DNA of 64,000 bases from Actinomycetes bacterium (GTDB taxonomy: Bacteria; Actinomycetota; Acidimicrobiia; Acidimicrobiales; Acidimicrobiaceae), in contig JAKARV010000001.1 of assembly GCA_021819205.1 (NCBI GenBank), forward strand, positions 83,686 to 147,685, written 5' to 3'. Positions within the stretch are counted from its first letter, which is position 1. Every line of letters begins with the position of its first letter. The notes beneath the pieces are model-generated. The model had not been told where the DNA came from, made no database searches, and saw nothing but the letters and a program-made list of their open reading frames with translations. Position numbers and translations under genes: made by a program. Shown here one piece after another: positions 31,311 through 40,615 of this stretch.

Positions 31311-32638
31311 TGCTCCGCTTCGGTACCGATGGCATCCGTGGCCGAGCCAACCAGGAGCTCACCATGGATGTGTGCTACTGGCTTGGTGTGGCGGTTGCGG
31401 AGGAGATCGAGTGCGACCGGGTAGCCATCGGCCGGGATACCCGAGAATCGGGGTTTTGGCTGGCCCAAGCCGTTGGTCTTGGTCTTGCGGCCTGCGGCGT
31501 CGACGTAATCGACTGCGGAGTCATGCCGACCGGGGCTCTCAGCTGGGTGGCTAGAAAAGTCGAGGCTCCGACGGTTGTGGTCTCCGCCTCGCACAATCCG
31601 TACTACGACAACGGGATCAAGGTCTTTACCGCATCGGGGGGAAAGCTTTCGGATCGGCTGGAGCGGCAGATCGAGGCGACGTTAAACGCTCTCATCTCGG
31701 GCCGGGAGAAGCTTTACGGGAAGTTGGGCGGCTATGAGGCCCGCAACTTCAGCAGCGGCTACATCGAGTGGCTGCTATCGCTGCGAGGCAAACTGGAACG
31801 GCCCCTGCGCGTCGCTTATGACGCAGCCAATGGAGCCGCCTTTGGCCTTGCCGGCCGGCTCGTCGAGGCGCTTGGCGCCGAGGTGGCGCTTGCCATCGGC
31901 AGTAATCCGGACGGCCACAATATTAACGATGGCGTCGGTGCGCTGCACCCGGAGAAGCTTGTCGACGCGGTTGGGCCGTGCGGCGCCGACGTTGGACTTG
32001 CTTTTGATGGCGACGCTGACCGGTTGATCGCGGTGTCTCCCGGCGGACGGGTCGCAGACGGGGACGACATCATGGCGCTGATCGCACTCGATTTGAACCG
32101 GCGGGGATCGCTTGCCGGCCCGGGGATCGTGGTGACGGTGATGTCCAATCTCGGCCTGGAACGGGCGATGAAGCGGCATGGGTTTCAGGTGGCGCGTACC
32201 CAGGTGGGGGATCGCCAGGTCGCCGTGGGTCTCGAAGAGACCGGATTCGGCCTCGGTGGCGAACAGAGTGGACATATCATCGTTCCGAGCTTCAGCCCAA
32301 CCGGAGATGGCCTGCTTACGGCGCTTCTTCTTCTGCACATAATCGCGTCGAGCGGAGAGGGGTTCGACGCCCTGCTCGACCAGCTGGATCCCAAGTTCCC
32401 CCAAATTCACCGGCAGGTGCGGACAGGGAGTAGCGCAAGGGTCGCTGCGGCGCCGGAGGTCGCTTCGGCCATTGCAGAGGTAGAGGCGGGCTTTGGCGGC
32501 CAGGGGAGGGTAGTTCTCCGGGCGAGCGGGACCGAGCCGTTGGTTAGAATCATGGTGGAGGCGCGGTCGCTGGCGGAAGCCGAAGCCGCGGCCGAGCGCC
32601 TGGTTGGCGCCGTCTTGGAGGCGACCGGAAGCATCTAG
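31310..32638 (+). CDS. glmM: Phosphoglucosamine mutase
   Basis: Interconverts glucosamine-6-phosphate and glucosamine-1-phosphate on the path to UDP-GlcNAc. The 442-residue product starts MLRFGTDGIRG. The phosphoserine is S94 in SASHNP, the metal loop is DGDADR, and the phosphate-binding end is RASGTEPLVRIMVE. The ATG shares an A with the rpsI stop, so it is coupled to the ribosomal operon. glmS follows after 17 bases, putting both dedicated GlcN enzymes in one transcript. Confidence 0.98.
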   Translation: MLRFGTDGIRGRANQELTMDVCYWLGVAVAEEIECDRVAIGRDTRESGFWLAQAVGLGLAACGVDVIDCGVMPTGALSWVARKVEAPTVVVSASHNPYYDNGIKVFTASGGKLSDRLERQIEATLNALISGREKLYGKLGGYEARNFSSGYIEWLLSLRGKLERPLRVAYDAANGAAFGLAGRLVEALGAEVALAIGSNPDGHNINDGVGALHPEKLVDAVGPCGADVGLAFDGDADRLIAVSPGGRVADGDDIMALIALDLNRRGSLAGPGIVVTVMSNLGLERAMKRHGFQVARTQVGDRQVAVGLEETGFGLGGEQSGHIIVPSFSPTGDGLLTALLLLHIIASSGEGFDALLDQLDPKFPQIHRQVRTGSSARVAAAPEVASAIAEVEAGFGGQGRVVLRASGTEPLVRIMVEARSLAEAEAAAERLVGAVLEATGSI

Positions 32639-32655
32639 CCGTATAAGGAGGTCGC

Positions 32656-34485
32656 ATGTGTGGCATCGTCGGTGGCGTTGGCCCGTCGATCTTGGCGGCA
32701 GAGGTCTTTGAAGGCCTGAAGCGGCTTGAGTACCGCGGGTACGATTCAGCGGGCCTGGCACTTATCGGAACGGGTGGCGTCGAGGTGATCCGGACCGCTT
32801 GCGGGCGGCACTCGCTAGACGACTTGAAGGGCCGCATCGACGAGCTGACACCGGGGGCAAGCCTGGTCATCGGGCATACCAGGTGGGCTACCCATGGCGC
32901 TCCGACGCTGGAGAACGCTCACCCGCATACGGACTGCACCGGTCGGGTGGTTCTGGTCCATAACGGCATCGTCGACAACTTCCGGGAGTTGAGGGCGGAG
33001 GTTGTCTCGCACGGTCACGAACTCAAGTCGGCAACCGACTCCGAAGTGATCGCCCACCTCATCGAGGAGGAGCTGGCGGCGGGGATGGAGCCAGCCGCGG
33101 CGCTCGGTTCCGTCTTCTCGCGGCTCTCGGGACACATGGCGCTTGTGGCCGCCTTTGCCCAGTTCCCTGGGTCGATCTTTGGCATCAGGCGGACTTCGCC
33201 GTTACTGGTGGCCGAGGGCGATGGACGATCGTTTTTTGCTTCCGACGCCCCCGCGATTCTTGACGTTGCCACTTCCTTCTACGAGATGCCCGAGGAGAGG
33301 GTGATTGCGATCGGGAAATTGGCTAATGGGGCGGCTGGGGTCTCCACTCTCACTCCGCTCGCGATCGACTGGGCCTCTCAGGACGTTGAGCTCGTTGGCC
33401 ACCAGAGCTTCTACGAGATGGAACTCTCCCAGGAGGCGGGGGCCTTCCTTGACACCGTGTCTTCGCTGATCGACGAGGGTGGCGGAGCGGTGGTGGACGA
33501 GCTGAAGGTGGATCCGTACGAACTCAAGCGGCTTCGCAAAGTAACCGTCGTTGGCTGCGGCACCAGCTATCACGCTGGATTGGTCGGCAGGTTCCTGATC
33601 GAGCACTTCGCCAAGGTCCCGGTCGAGGTGGACGTCGCCTCCGAGTACCGCTATCGGGACCCGATTCTTGACGACGACGCCCTCGTGGTAGGGGTCTCCC
33701 AGTCTGGAGAGTCGCTCGATACCATAACCGCCGTCAAGGGGGCGGCAGCTGCCGGTGCGAGAACCCTTGCGGTCACCAACGTGATCGGTTCACAGCTGAG
33801 CCGGCTTTCGGACACCGTGCTCTACACTCGGGCCGGACCCGAAGTCTCGGTCGCCTCGACCAAGACCCACCTCTCCCAGATTGGCGCGCTGGCGCTTTTT
33901 GCCATCTACCTTGGCGAGCTCAAGGGTCACATTTACCCGGAGGAGGCGCGCGAGGCGCGCAACTCACTGAGGAAGGTGGCTGCTGCCATCGAAGTGGCGC
34001 TGGAGAGGAAGAGAGGCTACGAGGAGAAGCTTGCCCCCTTCGTCGGCACCGACCGCTTCTTCTTCATCGGACGGAATTTGCAGTACCCGGTGGCCCTCGA
34101 GGGCGCGCTCAAGCTGAAGGAACTCTCCTACCTCGCTGCGGAGGCTTATCCTGCCGGCGAGCTGAAGCACGGCCCGATCGCCATGCTTGATTCCGAAGCC
34201 GTGGTGGTGGCGCTGGTTCCCAGGGACCGGCTGCGCGAAAAAGTGCTTGCCAACATCGAGGAGGTGAGAGCCAGGGGAGCTCGGGTCATCGTGGTGGCCT
34301 TCGACGGTGACGACGAGGCGGCGACGCTCGCCGAGGCTGCCCTATTCGTCCCCGAGGTTAGGCCGATCTGGTCCCCGCTGGTCACCGTCGTCCCGCTTCA
34401 AGTTATGGCGGGCGCGGTGGCACGTTCCCGGGGATTGAACCTTGACCGGCCTCGAAACTTGGCAAAAACGGTCACGGTCGAGTAG
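32656..34485 (+). CDS. glmS: Glutamine-fructose-6-phosphate aminotransferase
   Basis: Makes glucosamine-6-phosphate from fructose-6-phosphate and glutamine. The 609-residue product has the N-terminal glutaminase with catalytic C2 (MCGIVG) and TRWATHG near residue 75. Two SIS isomerase domains follow, with GCGTSYHAG and SQSGESLDT. The sugar-site end is RPRNLAKTVTVE. ATG after AAGGAGG. The short upstream spacer leaves no room for a glmS ribozyme. It converges tail-to-tail with the glycosyltransferase seven bases away. Confidence 0.98.
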   Translation: MCGIVGGVGPSILAAEVFEGLKRLEYRGYDSAGLALIGTGGVEVIRTACGRHSLDDLKGRIDELTPGASLVIGHTRWATHGAPTLENAHPHTDCTGRVVLVHNGIVDNFRELRAEVVSHGHELKSATDSEVIAHLIEEELAAGMEPAAALGSVFSRLSGHMALVAAFAQFPGSIFGIRRTSPLLVAEGDGRSFFASDAPAILDVATSFYEMPEERVIAIGKLANGAAGVSTLTPLAIDWASQDVELVGHQSFYEMELSQEAGAFLDTVSSLIDEGGGAVVDELKVDPYELKRLRKVTVVGCGTSYHAGLVGRFLIEHFAKVPVEVDVASEYRYRDPILDDDALVVGVSQSGESLDTITAVKGAAAAGARTLAVTNVIGSQLSRLSDTVLYTRAGPEVSVASTKTHLSQIGALALFAIYLGELKGHIYPEEAREARNSLRKVAAAIEVALERKRGYEEKLAPFVGTDRFFFIGRNLQYPVALEGALKLKELSYLAAEAYPAGELKHGPIAMLDSEAVVVALVPRDRLREKVLANIEEVRARGARVIVVAFDGDDEAATLAEAALFVPEVRPIWSPLVTVVPLQVMAGAVARSRGLNLDRPRNLAKTVTVE

Positions 34486-34492
34486 CTGGAGC

Positions 34493-35473
34493 TTACGCGA
34501 GCGCCTTTTGCAAGAGCCGCTCCAGGGTGGCGGCCGATGCCCTCCTGGAGTAGTGTTTTGCGATTATCTCCGGCGTCTCGCCGGGGGGAGGCACTGGATC
34601 GGCCATGGCGGCGGCCAACATCGCCGGGTTCTGCGGGTCGACTTCTACCGCGCCCAGCGGGAGGAGTTCGGCCAAACCGCCGAGCGAGCTGATGAGGGTT
34701 GGCGTCCCGGTTGCCAGCGCCTCCAGCGGCACCAGTCCAAACCCCTCTGCCGCTATCGAGGGCGCAAGAACCGCCCTTGAGCTTCGTATCGCTGCGGCGA
34801 GTTCGGCGGGTTGGTGAAAGCGCGGTATCAGCCGTGCCCGCGGGTGTGCCTTGATGGCGGCAAGGAGTGCGGCATGTTCCGCGGTTGGGGTGCTCCAAGG
34901 GGAGATGTTCTCGACGAATGTGACGGTAGTCGAGTCTGCTATTTCCAGCGCGGCCAGCACCTCTTCCACCCCCTTCTTTCGGAGCGTCCGATTCGGAAAA
35001 AGCAGGTGGTTTCCCCGACTCTCGTTGCCGGATACCCGGAACGCCGGATCGATGAAGGGCCGGACCGTTGCAACCTGAAGCCCCAAGATCTGGCTGGCGT
35101 GGCCGGCGAGGAAATTGGAGACCGCGGCCAGCACCGACCCATTCTTCCTCGACGGGCTGGTGGTGTCCCACGCCTCACTGGTGTTGTGGAGCACGGTAAC
35201 CGTCGGCAAGGAGAGCCGGGCTGCCGGCTGGAGGCGGTTGTTGGTCACCAGCACGTCCAGGCCGGTTGCCTCCCGGCGCAGGGAGTCGAGGGTTACGGTA
35301 CGGGTGGCAACGAAAGGGTCGGAGGCGGGTACGAAGGAGAGCAACCGGACGTCGTGGGCTTTGGCAAGCTCGCGTCCCCACCCGACCACCAGCTTCTCCA
35401 GCCCGCCGGCGCTCGCGGAAAGCGGGGCGAGTTCGGTTCCGAGCAGGCCGATTCGGAGACTGTGACCTGGCAC
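34493..35473 (-). CDS. Glycosyltransferase, GT-B fold (GT4-like)
   Basis: Probable sugar transferase, 326 residues, acting at the cytosolic face of the membrane or in the cytosol. The N-terminal domain begins with a glycine-rich strand, GLLGTELAPLSASAGGLEK. The C-terminal nucleotide-sugar domain has the EX7E motif (E243, E251) in EGFGLVPLEALATGTP, followed by ISSLGGLAELLP. The intervening FPNRTLRKKGVEEVLAAL matches the usual family pattern after the linker. The GTG start is assigned from the frame. Donor and acceptor cannot be read from sequence; its position beside glmS hints at, but does not prove, use of amino sugars. Confidence 0.8.
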   Translation of the reverse strand: MPGHSLRIGLLGTELAPLSASAGGLEKLVVGWGRELAKAHDVRLLSFVPASDPFVATRTVTLDSLRREATGLDVLVTNNRLQPAARLSLPTVTVLHNTSEAWDTTSPSRKNGSVLAAVSNFLAGHASQILGLQVATVRPFIDPAFRVSGNESRGNHLLFPNRTLRKKGVEEVLAALEIADSTTVTFVENISPWSTPTAEHAALLAAIKAHPRARLIPRFHQPAELAAAIRSSRAVLAPSIAAEGFGLVPLEALATGTPTLISSLGGLAELLPLGAVEVDPQNPAMLAAAMADPVPPPGETPEIIAKHYSRRASAATLERLLQKALA

Positions 35474-35838
35474 GGCTCCAGCCTAGTGCCTGAAGCCCCG
35501 GGGAATCCTACTCCTTGCCGAAGCTGCGTTGTCCGAAATTCGATATGACATCGCCGCGTGGGGCGTGCGCGGGGCGGTACAGAGCTTCCTTGCACGATGT
35601 CCGGGTGTGGCGGAAAGTCTCGTCATGCCCGCGCAGCGGGAGTAGACTACCGGCGCTGGCGCTGGCCTTCGAACGGGACTTATGGGCCAAGGCACGCGAG
35701 GTTCAGATGCGGCCCCTCGTTGTAGTGAGATGGGCGGGGCAGTTTCAGTTTAGAATCTCAAATGCATCAGTAATAAGAGTGGGAGAGTACGCATTCTTTA
35801 TCGTGCAACCAGCTATCTGTTCAAGAGTTTCTTAAGAA
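35474..35838. other. 365-base divergent intergenic region
   Basis: This stretch separates the leftward glycosyltransferase gene from the rightward tetR gene. The left two thirds are GC-rich and contain no open frame I can support. From about 35745 the sequence becomes AT-rich, which suggests a promoter zone. TATCTG at 35814-35819 could be a -10 for tetR, but no good -35 is present. One half-site TATCG at 35800-35804 matches half of the downstream operator. No tRNA or hairpin terminator was found. Confidence 0.5.
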
Positions 35839-36492
35839 ATGCCAGCAGCCCGAGATCCAGCGGCTGAGTTTGACGGCAAGCCAGAACGCAATCCGCGAGC
35901 GCAGGAGAGTGCCGAGAAGCGGATATTCCATGCTGCTGTTGACCTCTTTGCGGCTCGTGGGTTTGCCGCTACCGGAATTCGCCAGATAGCCGAGGTCGTT
36001 GGCGTCACCACGGCAACTTTGTACTACTACGCGCGCACAAAGGACGACTTGCTGCTGGCGATCATGCAATCGGGCCTTTCGGAGCTCCTGGACGAGGCCC
36101 GGGCGGCGGTTGGCAAGGCGGTTGATCCCGGCGAAAGGGTTCGGAACCTTGTCGGCGTCCACGTACGTTTTGGCGCCTTGAACCCTAGCCGGGCAAAAGT
36201 CATCGATAACGAATTCCAGTGGTTGGAGGGGAGCTATCGCGCGGCGATCGTAGCGTTGCGTGACGATTACGAGGCACTGTGGAGCGTTGCGATCGAAGAC
36301 GGCATCTCCAGCCGGATCTTCTGGCCGCGAACTCCCGCTTTTGCTCGGCTCGCGTTGCTGGAGATGTGCAATGGCGTCGCCCACTGGTATCGCCGTGACG
36401 GGTCAACTTCGATAGCCGAAATTGTCGCGGCCTACCAAGAGATGGCGCTCGCGATCCTCACCCCCTCATCTAACTATCCCTTATCGCCGTAG
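35839..36492 (+). CDS. TetR-family transcriptional regulator
   Basis: DNA-binding repressor candidate, 217 residues. The N-terminal helix-turn-helix spans about residues 30-75, with AAVDLFAARGFAATGIRQIA and VTTATLYYYARTKDDLL, the typical TetR pattern including the tyrosine-rich recognition helix. The C-terminal ligand and dimer domain resembles regulators of fatty-acid or acyl-CoA genes in general shape only. It starts at ATG with a weak ribosome binding site (TAAGAA). It is followed by a promoter containing a palindrome and by a permease/CoA-ligase/crotonase operon, so those genes are the likely target and an acyl-CoA the likely inducer. Confidence 0.93.
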   Translation: MPAARDPAAEFDGKPERNPRAQESAEKRIFHAAVDLFAARGFAATGIRQIAEVVGVTTATLYYYARTKDDLLLAIMQSGLSELLDEARAAVGKAVDPGERVRNLVGVHVRFGALNPSRAKVIDNEFQWLEGSYRAAIVALRDDYEALWSVAIEDGISSRIFWPRTPAFARLALLEMCNGVAHWYRRDGSTSIAEIVAAYQEMALAILTPSSNYPLSP

Positions 36493-36530
36493 TCCGGAGA
36501 TGTCGACGATGGATCCGTCGCTTCAATTGC

Positions 36531-36559
36531 TTGACAGGTTATCGATCGAACGATAGATT
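36531..36559 (+). promoter_or_regulatory. Promoter with embedded palindromic operator
   Basis: TTGACA at 36531-36536 and TAGATT at 36554-36559 are separated by exactly 17 bases, a very good sigma-70-type promoter. Within the spacer and into the -10 lies TATCGATCGAACGATA (36540-36555), a 16-base palindrome with one mismatched pair. Binding there would block RNA polymerase. The gene just upstream encodes a TetR protein, so this is the likely operator. The promoter reads into the permease gene at 36622. Confidence 0.85.
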
Positions 36560-36621
36560 TGTTTGTGGCGGCAGTCAAGGTCGCCACAGTTCGTTACCAG
36601 TGGCGGATGAGGGGGGGTCAT

Positions 36622-38229
36622 ATGTCGAATGCTCAAGACCAGGCGAAGCGTACGGACTACAAGGTGCATCGGTTGCGTCCAAACAGCATCGGGGTGCTGG
36701 GTGTCATGTTTCTTCTCATCGGCGCAACCTCTCCGCTGCTCGCAATCCTCGGGAACGTTCCCATTGAAGTATCGGCTGGCAACGGGATCTACGCGCCGGG
36801 CGGCTACCTCGTGTGGATCGTGGGTCTTTTGGTTTTTGTTGTGGGTTACGCCGCAATCGCTCGGCGGATGGTCTCAACCGGTGGGTTTTACAGCTATATC
36901 AGCCACGGTCTTGGGCGACCGGCGGGCCTGGCCGCAGGCTGGTCGGCGCTTGCTGCGTACGCGATCGGCGAAGCCGGCCTATTTGGCGGGCTCGGGTACT
37001 TCGCCGCAAACACCTTCGCGGTCGAACTCGGTATCCATCTATCGTGGGTGGTCTATGGAGCGGTGGCGTTGGCCATCGTTGCCTTTTTGAGTTACCGCGA
37101 TATCCGGCTGAGCACTAAGGTGCTTGGCGTTTTGGGCGTAGTTGAGGTACTCGTCCTTCTCCTGGTGGATGTAGTTGTGCTTGCGCATGGGGGTGCGAAC
37201 GGTTTAACCGTTGCTCCCCTCAACCCGGTGAAGGCGTTCTCCGGTCCCTCGCCTACGATCGGCCTTATGTTTGCCTTTCTGTCGTGGGTCGGATTCGAGA
37301 TGGTTCCGAACTACGCGGAGGAGACCTCCAACCCGGCGCGAAATACCGGCCGGGGCCTCTACCTGGGGGTGATAGGCCTGGGAGTTCTTTTCATTCTTAG
37401 CGCCTGGGCCGGAATCATCGGCAACGGTGTCAACCACGCCGTCGCGCTTGCAACCTCGAACCCGGTTAACTTCTACTTCACCATGACAACCCGTTTCGTG
37501 GGCTCTTGGGCCACCACTCTCATGGAGTGGCTCATTGTTACCAGCACCTTCGCAGCCTGCCTCGTCTGGCACCAAACCACCTCGCGATACTATTACGTAC
37601 TCGGGCGCGAGGGGGTGGGGCAGCCGCTTGGGAGAACACATGATCGGCACAAGTCACCCCATGTTGCGGTCCTCTTCCAAACGGGTATCGTCGCCGCGTG
37701 GGGAGTTCTCTTTATCATCTTCTACTACGCCGACAAGTCTGCCCGGAGCTACGCAGGCAACTTTGCAACGGCTCCGTACGCTGAACTCTTTGCTTGGCTG
37801 CTGGTAGCCACCACTCTTTTCATCCTTGCCAACGAGTTTCTTTGCTCAGTGGCCATTATCGTGTACTTCCGCCGTGGACAACAGATTGGGTTGCGCAGCT
37901 GGTTCCAGACGTTGGTCGCCCCGGCACTCGCGACAATCTTGCTCGGTATCATGCTGGTCGTTGCCGTGACCCATGTTGGCACGTTGGGTGGCAATGTCAG
38001 CTTTGTGAAGGCAATACCGGCTGTCTGCATCGCTTGGATTCTGGTGGGCCTAGGCTTGGCCTTCTGGCTGCGAGCTCGAAGGCCGGATACCTACGATCGG
38101 CTGGGTAGCCTCGTCGAACGCCTCGACGTCCGCGAGTCTTTGAGTGCGCCCGTTGCCCCAGCGGACAAAGTTGCGCCCGAGGCACCGCTGGCAATAGAGG
38201 TTGAGCCGGTACCCGAGGAAGGACTCTAG
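36622..38229 (+). CDS. APC-superfamily permease
   Basis: Inner-membrane transporter, 535 residues, with about twelve hydrophobic segments. The N-terminal GVLGVMFLLIGATSPLLA helix has the helix-1 break typical of the amino acid-polyamine-organocation superfamily. GFEMVPNYAEETSNPARNTG is the conserved motif after helix 6. I start it at ATG 36622 behind GAGGGGGGG. An in-frame ATG at 36559 overlaps the -10 element and cannot be on the transcript. The substrate is unknown. Overlap with a downstream acyl-CoA ligase suggests uptake of the acid that is then activated, possibly an amino acid or betaine-like compound. Confidence 0.88.
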   Translation: MSNAQDQAKRTDYKVHRLRPNSIGVLGVMFLLIGATSPLLAILGNVPIEVSAGNGIYAPGGYLVWIVGLLVFVVGYAAIARRMVSTGGFYSYISHGLGRPAGLAAGWSALAAYAIGEAGLFGGLGYFAANTFAVELGIHLSWVVYGAVALAIVAFLSYRDIRLSTKVLGVLGVVEVLVLLLVDVVVLAHGGANGLTVAPLNPVKAFSGPSPTIGLMFAFLSWVGFEMVPNYAEETSNPARNTGRGLYLGVIGLGVLFILSAWAGIIGNGVNHAVALATSNPVNFYFTMTTRFVGSWATTLMEWLIVTSTFAACLVWHQTTSRYYYVLGREGVGQPLGRTHDRHKSPHVAVLFQTGIVAAWGVLFIIFYYADKSARSYAGNFATAPYAELFAWLLVATTLFILANEFLCSVAIIVYFRRGQQIGLRSWFQTLVAPALATILLGIMLVVAVTHVGTLGGNVSFVKAIPAVCIAWILVGLGLAFWLRARRPDTYDRLGSLVERLDVRESLSAPVAPADKVAPEAPLAIEVEPVPEEGL

Positions 38230-39839
38230 TGAGCCCAGCCATCTCCCCACCGACTACGTCCCTGCTCCTTCACGAACGGGCTGGCCGGGTTCCAGATGCA
38301 ATCTTTTTACGAACGAGAGCCGGGGATGTCACCTATGGTCAAGCCAGTGAGGTAGTTCACAGGGTGGCGAATGGCTTGATTCGCAGAGGGGTAATACCCG
38401 GGAGCCCGGTAGCACTCTTCATGCGCAACAGCGCCGACCATATCGTGTGCTCATTTGCCGTGGCTGAATCGGGCGGTGTTGCCGTGCCCCTCAATCCGCT
38501 CTTGCGTTCTGCCTCTCTGGTATACCCCTTGGTCTTGACCGCGGCCACCACGGTTATTGTCGATGAAGCTCTGCTCGGATCGCTGCTAGAAGTGGCAGCG
38601 TCGCTTCCAGATGTCCATCTGGTCGTGGTGTGTGGCCACCTTCCCGACTCCATCCCAGTTGCTGCCGCGCTCACTACGCTCGAGGCTCTTGCCGCCGATG
38701 ATTCCGGACCGCCACCGCCTGCTGTGGCCTCCAACGACCTGGATGCGGCGATGATGCTCTTCACCTCCGGGACATCGGGCCCGTCCAAAGCGTGTGTGCT
38801 CTCTCATCGCTACCTGCTCAGGCAGGGTCAATGGCACGCCGAGCATCTAGATCTTGGCCCCCTGGACGTGCTGTACTGTCCGTTCCCGTTGTTCCACATA
38901 GATGCTGCCACTCTGACAGTCATTGCCGCTCTTACGGTTGGAGCCACCGCGGCCATTGGTGAGCGCTTCAGTACATCAAAATTCTGGGAAGAGGTCACAA
39001 GTTTTGACGCAACGGTTTTCAACTTTATGGGGGCGACACTGACAATGCTCTGGAAACAGCCCCGGGGGAAGTTTGATCGAGCTCATCGTGTGCGCCTCGC
39101 CTGGGGAGTTCCGATGCCAGAGTGGCACGAGGCGTTTTCCGAACGTTTTGGGATTCGGCTCTACGAAGTCTACGGACTCACCGATGCCGGGGTCGTAGCC
39201 TACGATCCATTGGGAGAGCCGCACCGTCCGGGAGCCTGCGGGAGGGTCATCGACGAATACGAGGTGGCGGTCGCCGATGAGCATGGTGACCTTCTTCCCG
39301 TTGGGCAAGAGGGTGAAATCCTTATACGCCCCAGGGAACGGGGAACGATTATGGATGGGTACTACTCGATGCCGAACGAGACCTTACAGGCCTTCTCCGG
39401 GCTATGGTTTCACACGGGGGACCTTGGCAAGCTAGACGCTGAGGGGTATCTGTACTTCCTTGGCCGCAACAAAGACATGATTCGCCGCCGCGGCGAGAAT
39501 ATTTCGGCATTTGAGGTAGAAGAGTCGATTATCGCGCACCCCGAGGTGCTTGAGGTCGCTGCTTTTGGAGTGCCGAGCGAGTTGAGCGAGGACGAGATCA
39601 TGGCTTGCGTTGTCAAGAGGCCTGGTTCGCCGCTAACCTACGACGAGCTGATCGGATTTTGCGAAAAGTCCAGCCCGCGGCACATGATTCCCCGGTTTGT
39701 CGAGTTTGTCCATGAGCTGCCCAAGACTCCTACCCTCAAGGTCGAGAAGTTCAAGCTTCGGGAGAGGGGGGTTACCGCCAATACCTTCGATCGGGAGGCA
39801 GTCCGGAGCCTTGTTGTACGCGAGGGAAGCCGGCGATGA
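38229..39839 (+). CDS. Acyl-CoA ligase, CaiC-like (ANL superfamily)
   Basis: ATP-dependent ligase that would adenylate a carboxylic acid and join it to CoA, 536 residues. Core motifs in order: TSGTSGPSK at 179-187 (ATP phosphate loop), YGLTDAG at 315-321, TGDLG at 396-400, GRNKDMIRRRGENIS at 412-426 and PTLKVEK with catalytic K504. The usual Glu of the YGxTE motif is Asp319 here, and the Gly before K504 is Leu. Overall pattern is closest to crotonobetaine/carnitine-type CoA ligases, but substrate assignment is inference. The GTG start overlaps the permease stop by one base. Confidence 0.85.
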   Translation: MSPAISPPTTSLLLHERAGRVPDAIFLRTRAGDVTYGQASEVVHRVANGLIRRGVIPGSPVALFMRNSADHIVCSFAVAESGGVAVPLNPLLRSASLVYPLVLTAATTVIVDEALLGSLLEVAASLPDVHLVVVCGHLPDSIPVAAALTTLEALAADDSGPPPPAVASNDLDAAMMLFTSGTSGPSKACVLSHRYLLRQGQWHAEHLDLGPLDVLYCPFPLFHIDAATLTVIAALTVGATAAIGERFSTSKFWEEVTSFDATVFNFMGATLTMLWKQPRGKFDRAHRVRLAWGVPMPEWHEAFSERFGIRLYEVYGLTDAGVVAYDPLGEPHRPGACGRVIDEYEVAVADEHGDLLPVGQEGEILIRPRERGTIMDGYYSMPNETLQAFSGLWFHTGDLGKLDAEGYLYFLGRNKDMIRRRGENISAFEVEESIIAHPEVLEVAAFGVPSELSEDEIMACVVKRPGSPLTYDELIGFCEKSSPRHMIPRFVEFVHELPKTPTLKVEKFKLRERGVTANTFDREAVRSLVVREGSRR

Positions 39840-40615
39840 CACTATCCGGGGTGTCATCGCTCGACGAACCTGTTGATTATCGCTTGGATGGCGCAGTAGC
39901 GTCTATTACCCTCAACCGCCCGTCGCGACTGAACGCGATCAGCCACGAGCTCGCGGTGGATCTGGTAGCGGCGCTTGATCTCGCGGCGCGCGACCAAGCT
40001 CGCGTAGTTCTTTTGACCGGTATCGGGAAGGCATTCTGCGCCGGGCACGACCTCAAGATCGACGGAGGCCACCAAGACGGAACGGCGGGCTATGCCGATC
40101 GCCTACAGGATGTCACCAGGCGAATTAGATCGATGCCGGCTATCGTGATCGCGGCTGTGCACGGCTACGTCCTGGGCGGAGGCTTCGAGTTTGCACTCAC
40201 CTCTGACCTGGTTATTGCGGCTCAAGATGCGGTCTTTGGTTTTCCGGAGGTGGGCGTGGGTCTAAGTGTTACGGGAGGTGTAACCAAGCTGCTTACCTAT
40301 TACGTGGGGCCCCTGAGGGCTAAGCAGCTCCTCATTACTGGCGAGAGGCTGACCGCCGACCAAGCCAAGACGTTGGGGCTGGTCAACTGGGTAGTAGAAC
40401 GCGACGAGTTGATGAGCCGGGCAGCCAGCCTTGCAGAGGTGCTTCTGGGCCAACCTTCGCTCAGCATGACCCTGGCCAAACAGGCAGTTGACGCGGGACT
40501 TGACAACAGCCTTGAGTCCCAACTGGAGATGGAGACCTACCATCTATCGATGGCGGAGCAGTCGCCAGAAGCGGCGCTTGGCCGAGCCGCGTTCCGCCTG
40601 CTGCATCCCTCGTGA
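39836..40615 (+). CDS. Enoyl-CoA hydratase/isomerase (crotonase family)
   Basis: Crotonase-fold enzyme, 259 residues, probably hydrating the alpha,beta-unsaturated CoA ester made by the preceding ligase. Both acid-base glutamates of classical hydratases are present: E118 in GGGFEFAL and E138 in FGFPEVGVG. The oxyanion-hole sequence AFCAGHDL precedes them. The ATG overlaps the ligase stop by four bases, so permease, ligase and hydratase form a coupled three-gene operon. CaiD-like activity is possible; a generic beta-oxidation role is equally so. No thiolase or dehydrogenase gene accompanies it. Confidence 0.88.
   Translation: MTLSGVSSLDEPVDYRLDGAVASITLNRPSRLNAISHELAVDLVAALDLAARDQARVVLLTGIGKAFCAGHDLKIDGGHQDGTAGYADRLQDVTRRIRSMPAIVIAAVHGYVLGGGFEFALTSDLVIAAQDAVFGFPEVGVGLSVTGGVTKLLTYYVGPLRAKQLLITGERLTADQAKTLGLVNWVVERDELMSRAASLAEVLLGQPSLSMTLAKQAVDAGLDNSLESQLEMETYHLSMAEQSPEAALGRAAFRLLHPS

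Noticed and set aside
32639..32655. glmS ribozyme
   Set aside because: Only 17 bases separate glmM and glmS, far too short for the ribozyme, which is about 150 bases or more.
36559..36621. Upstream ATG start for the APC permease
   Set aside because: The ATG overlaps the -10 element of the promoter, so it would lie upstream of the expected transcription start. The ATG at 36622 has a strong ribosome binding site.
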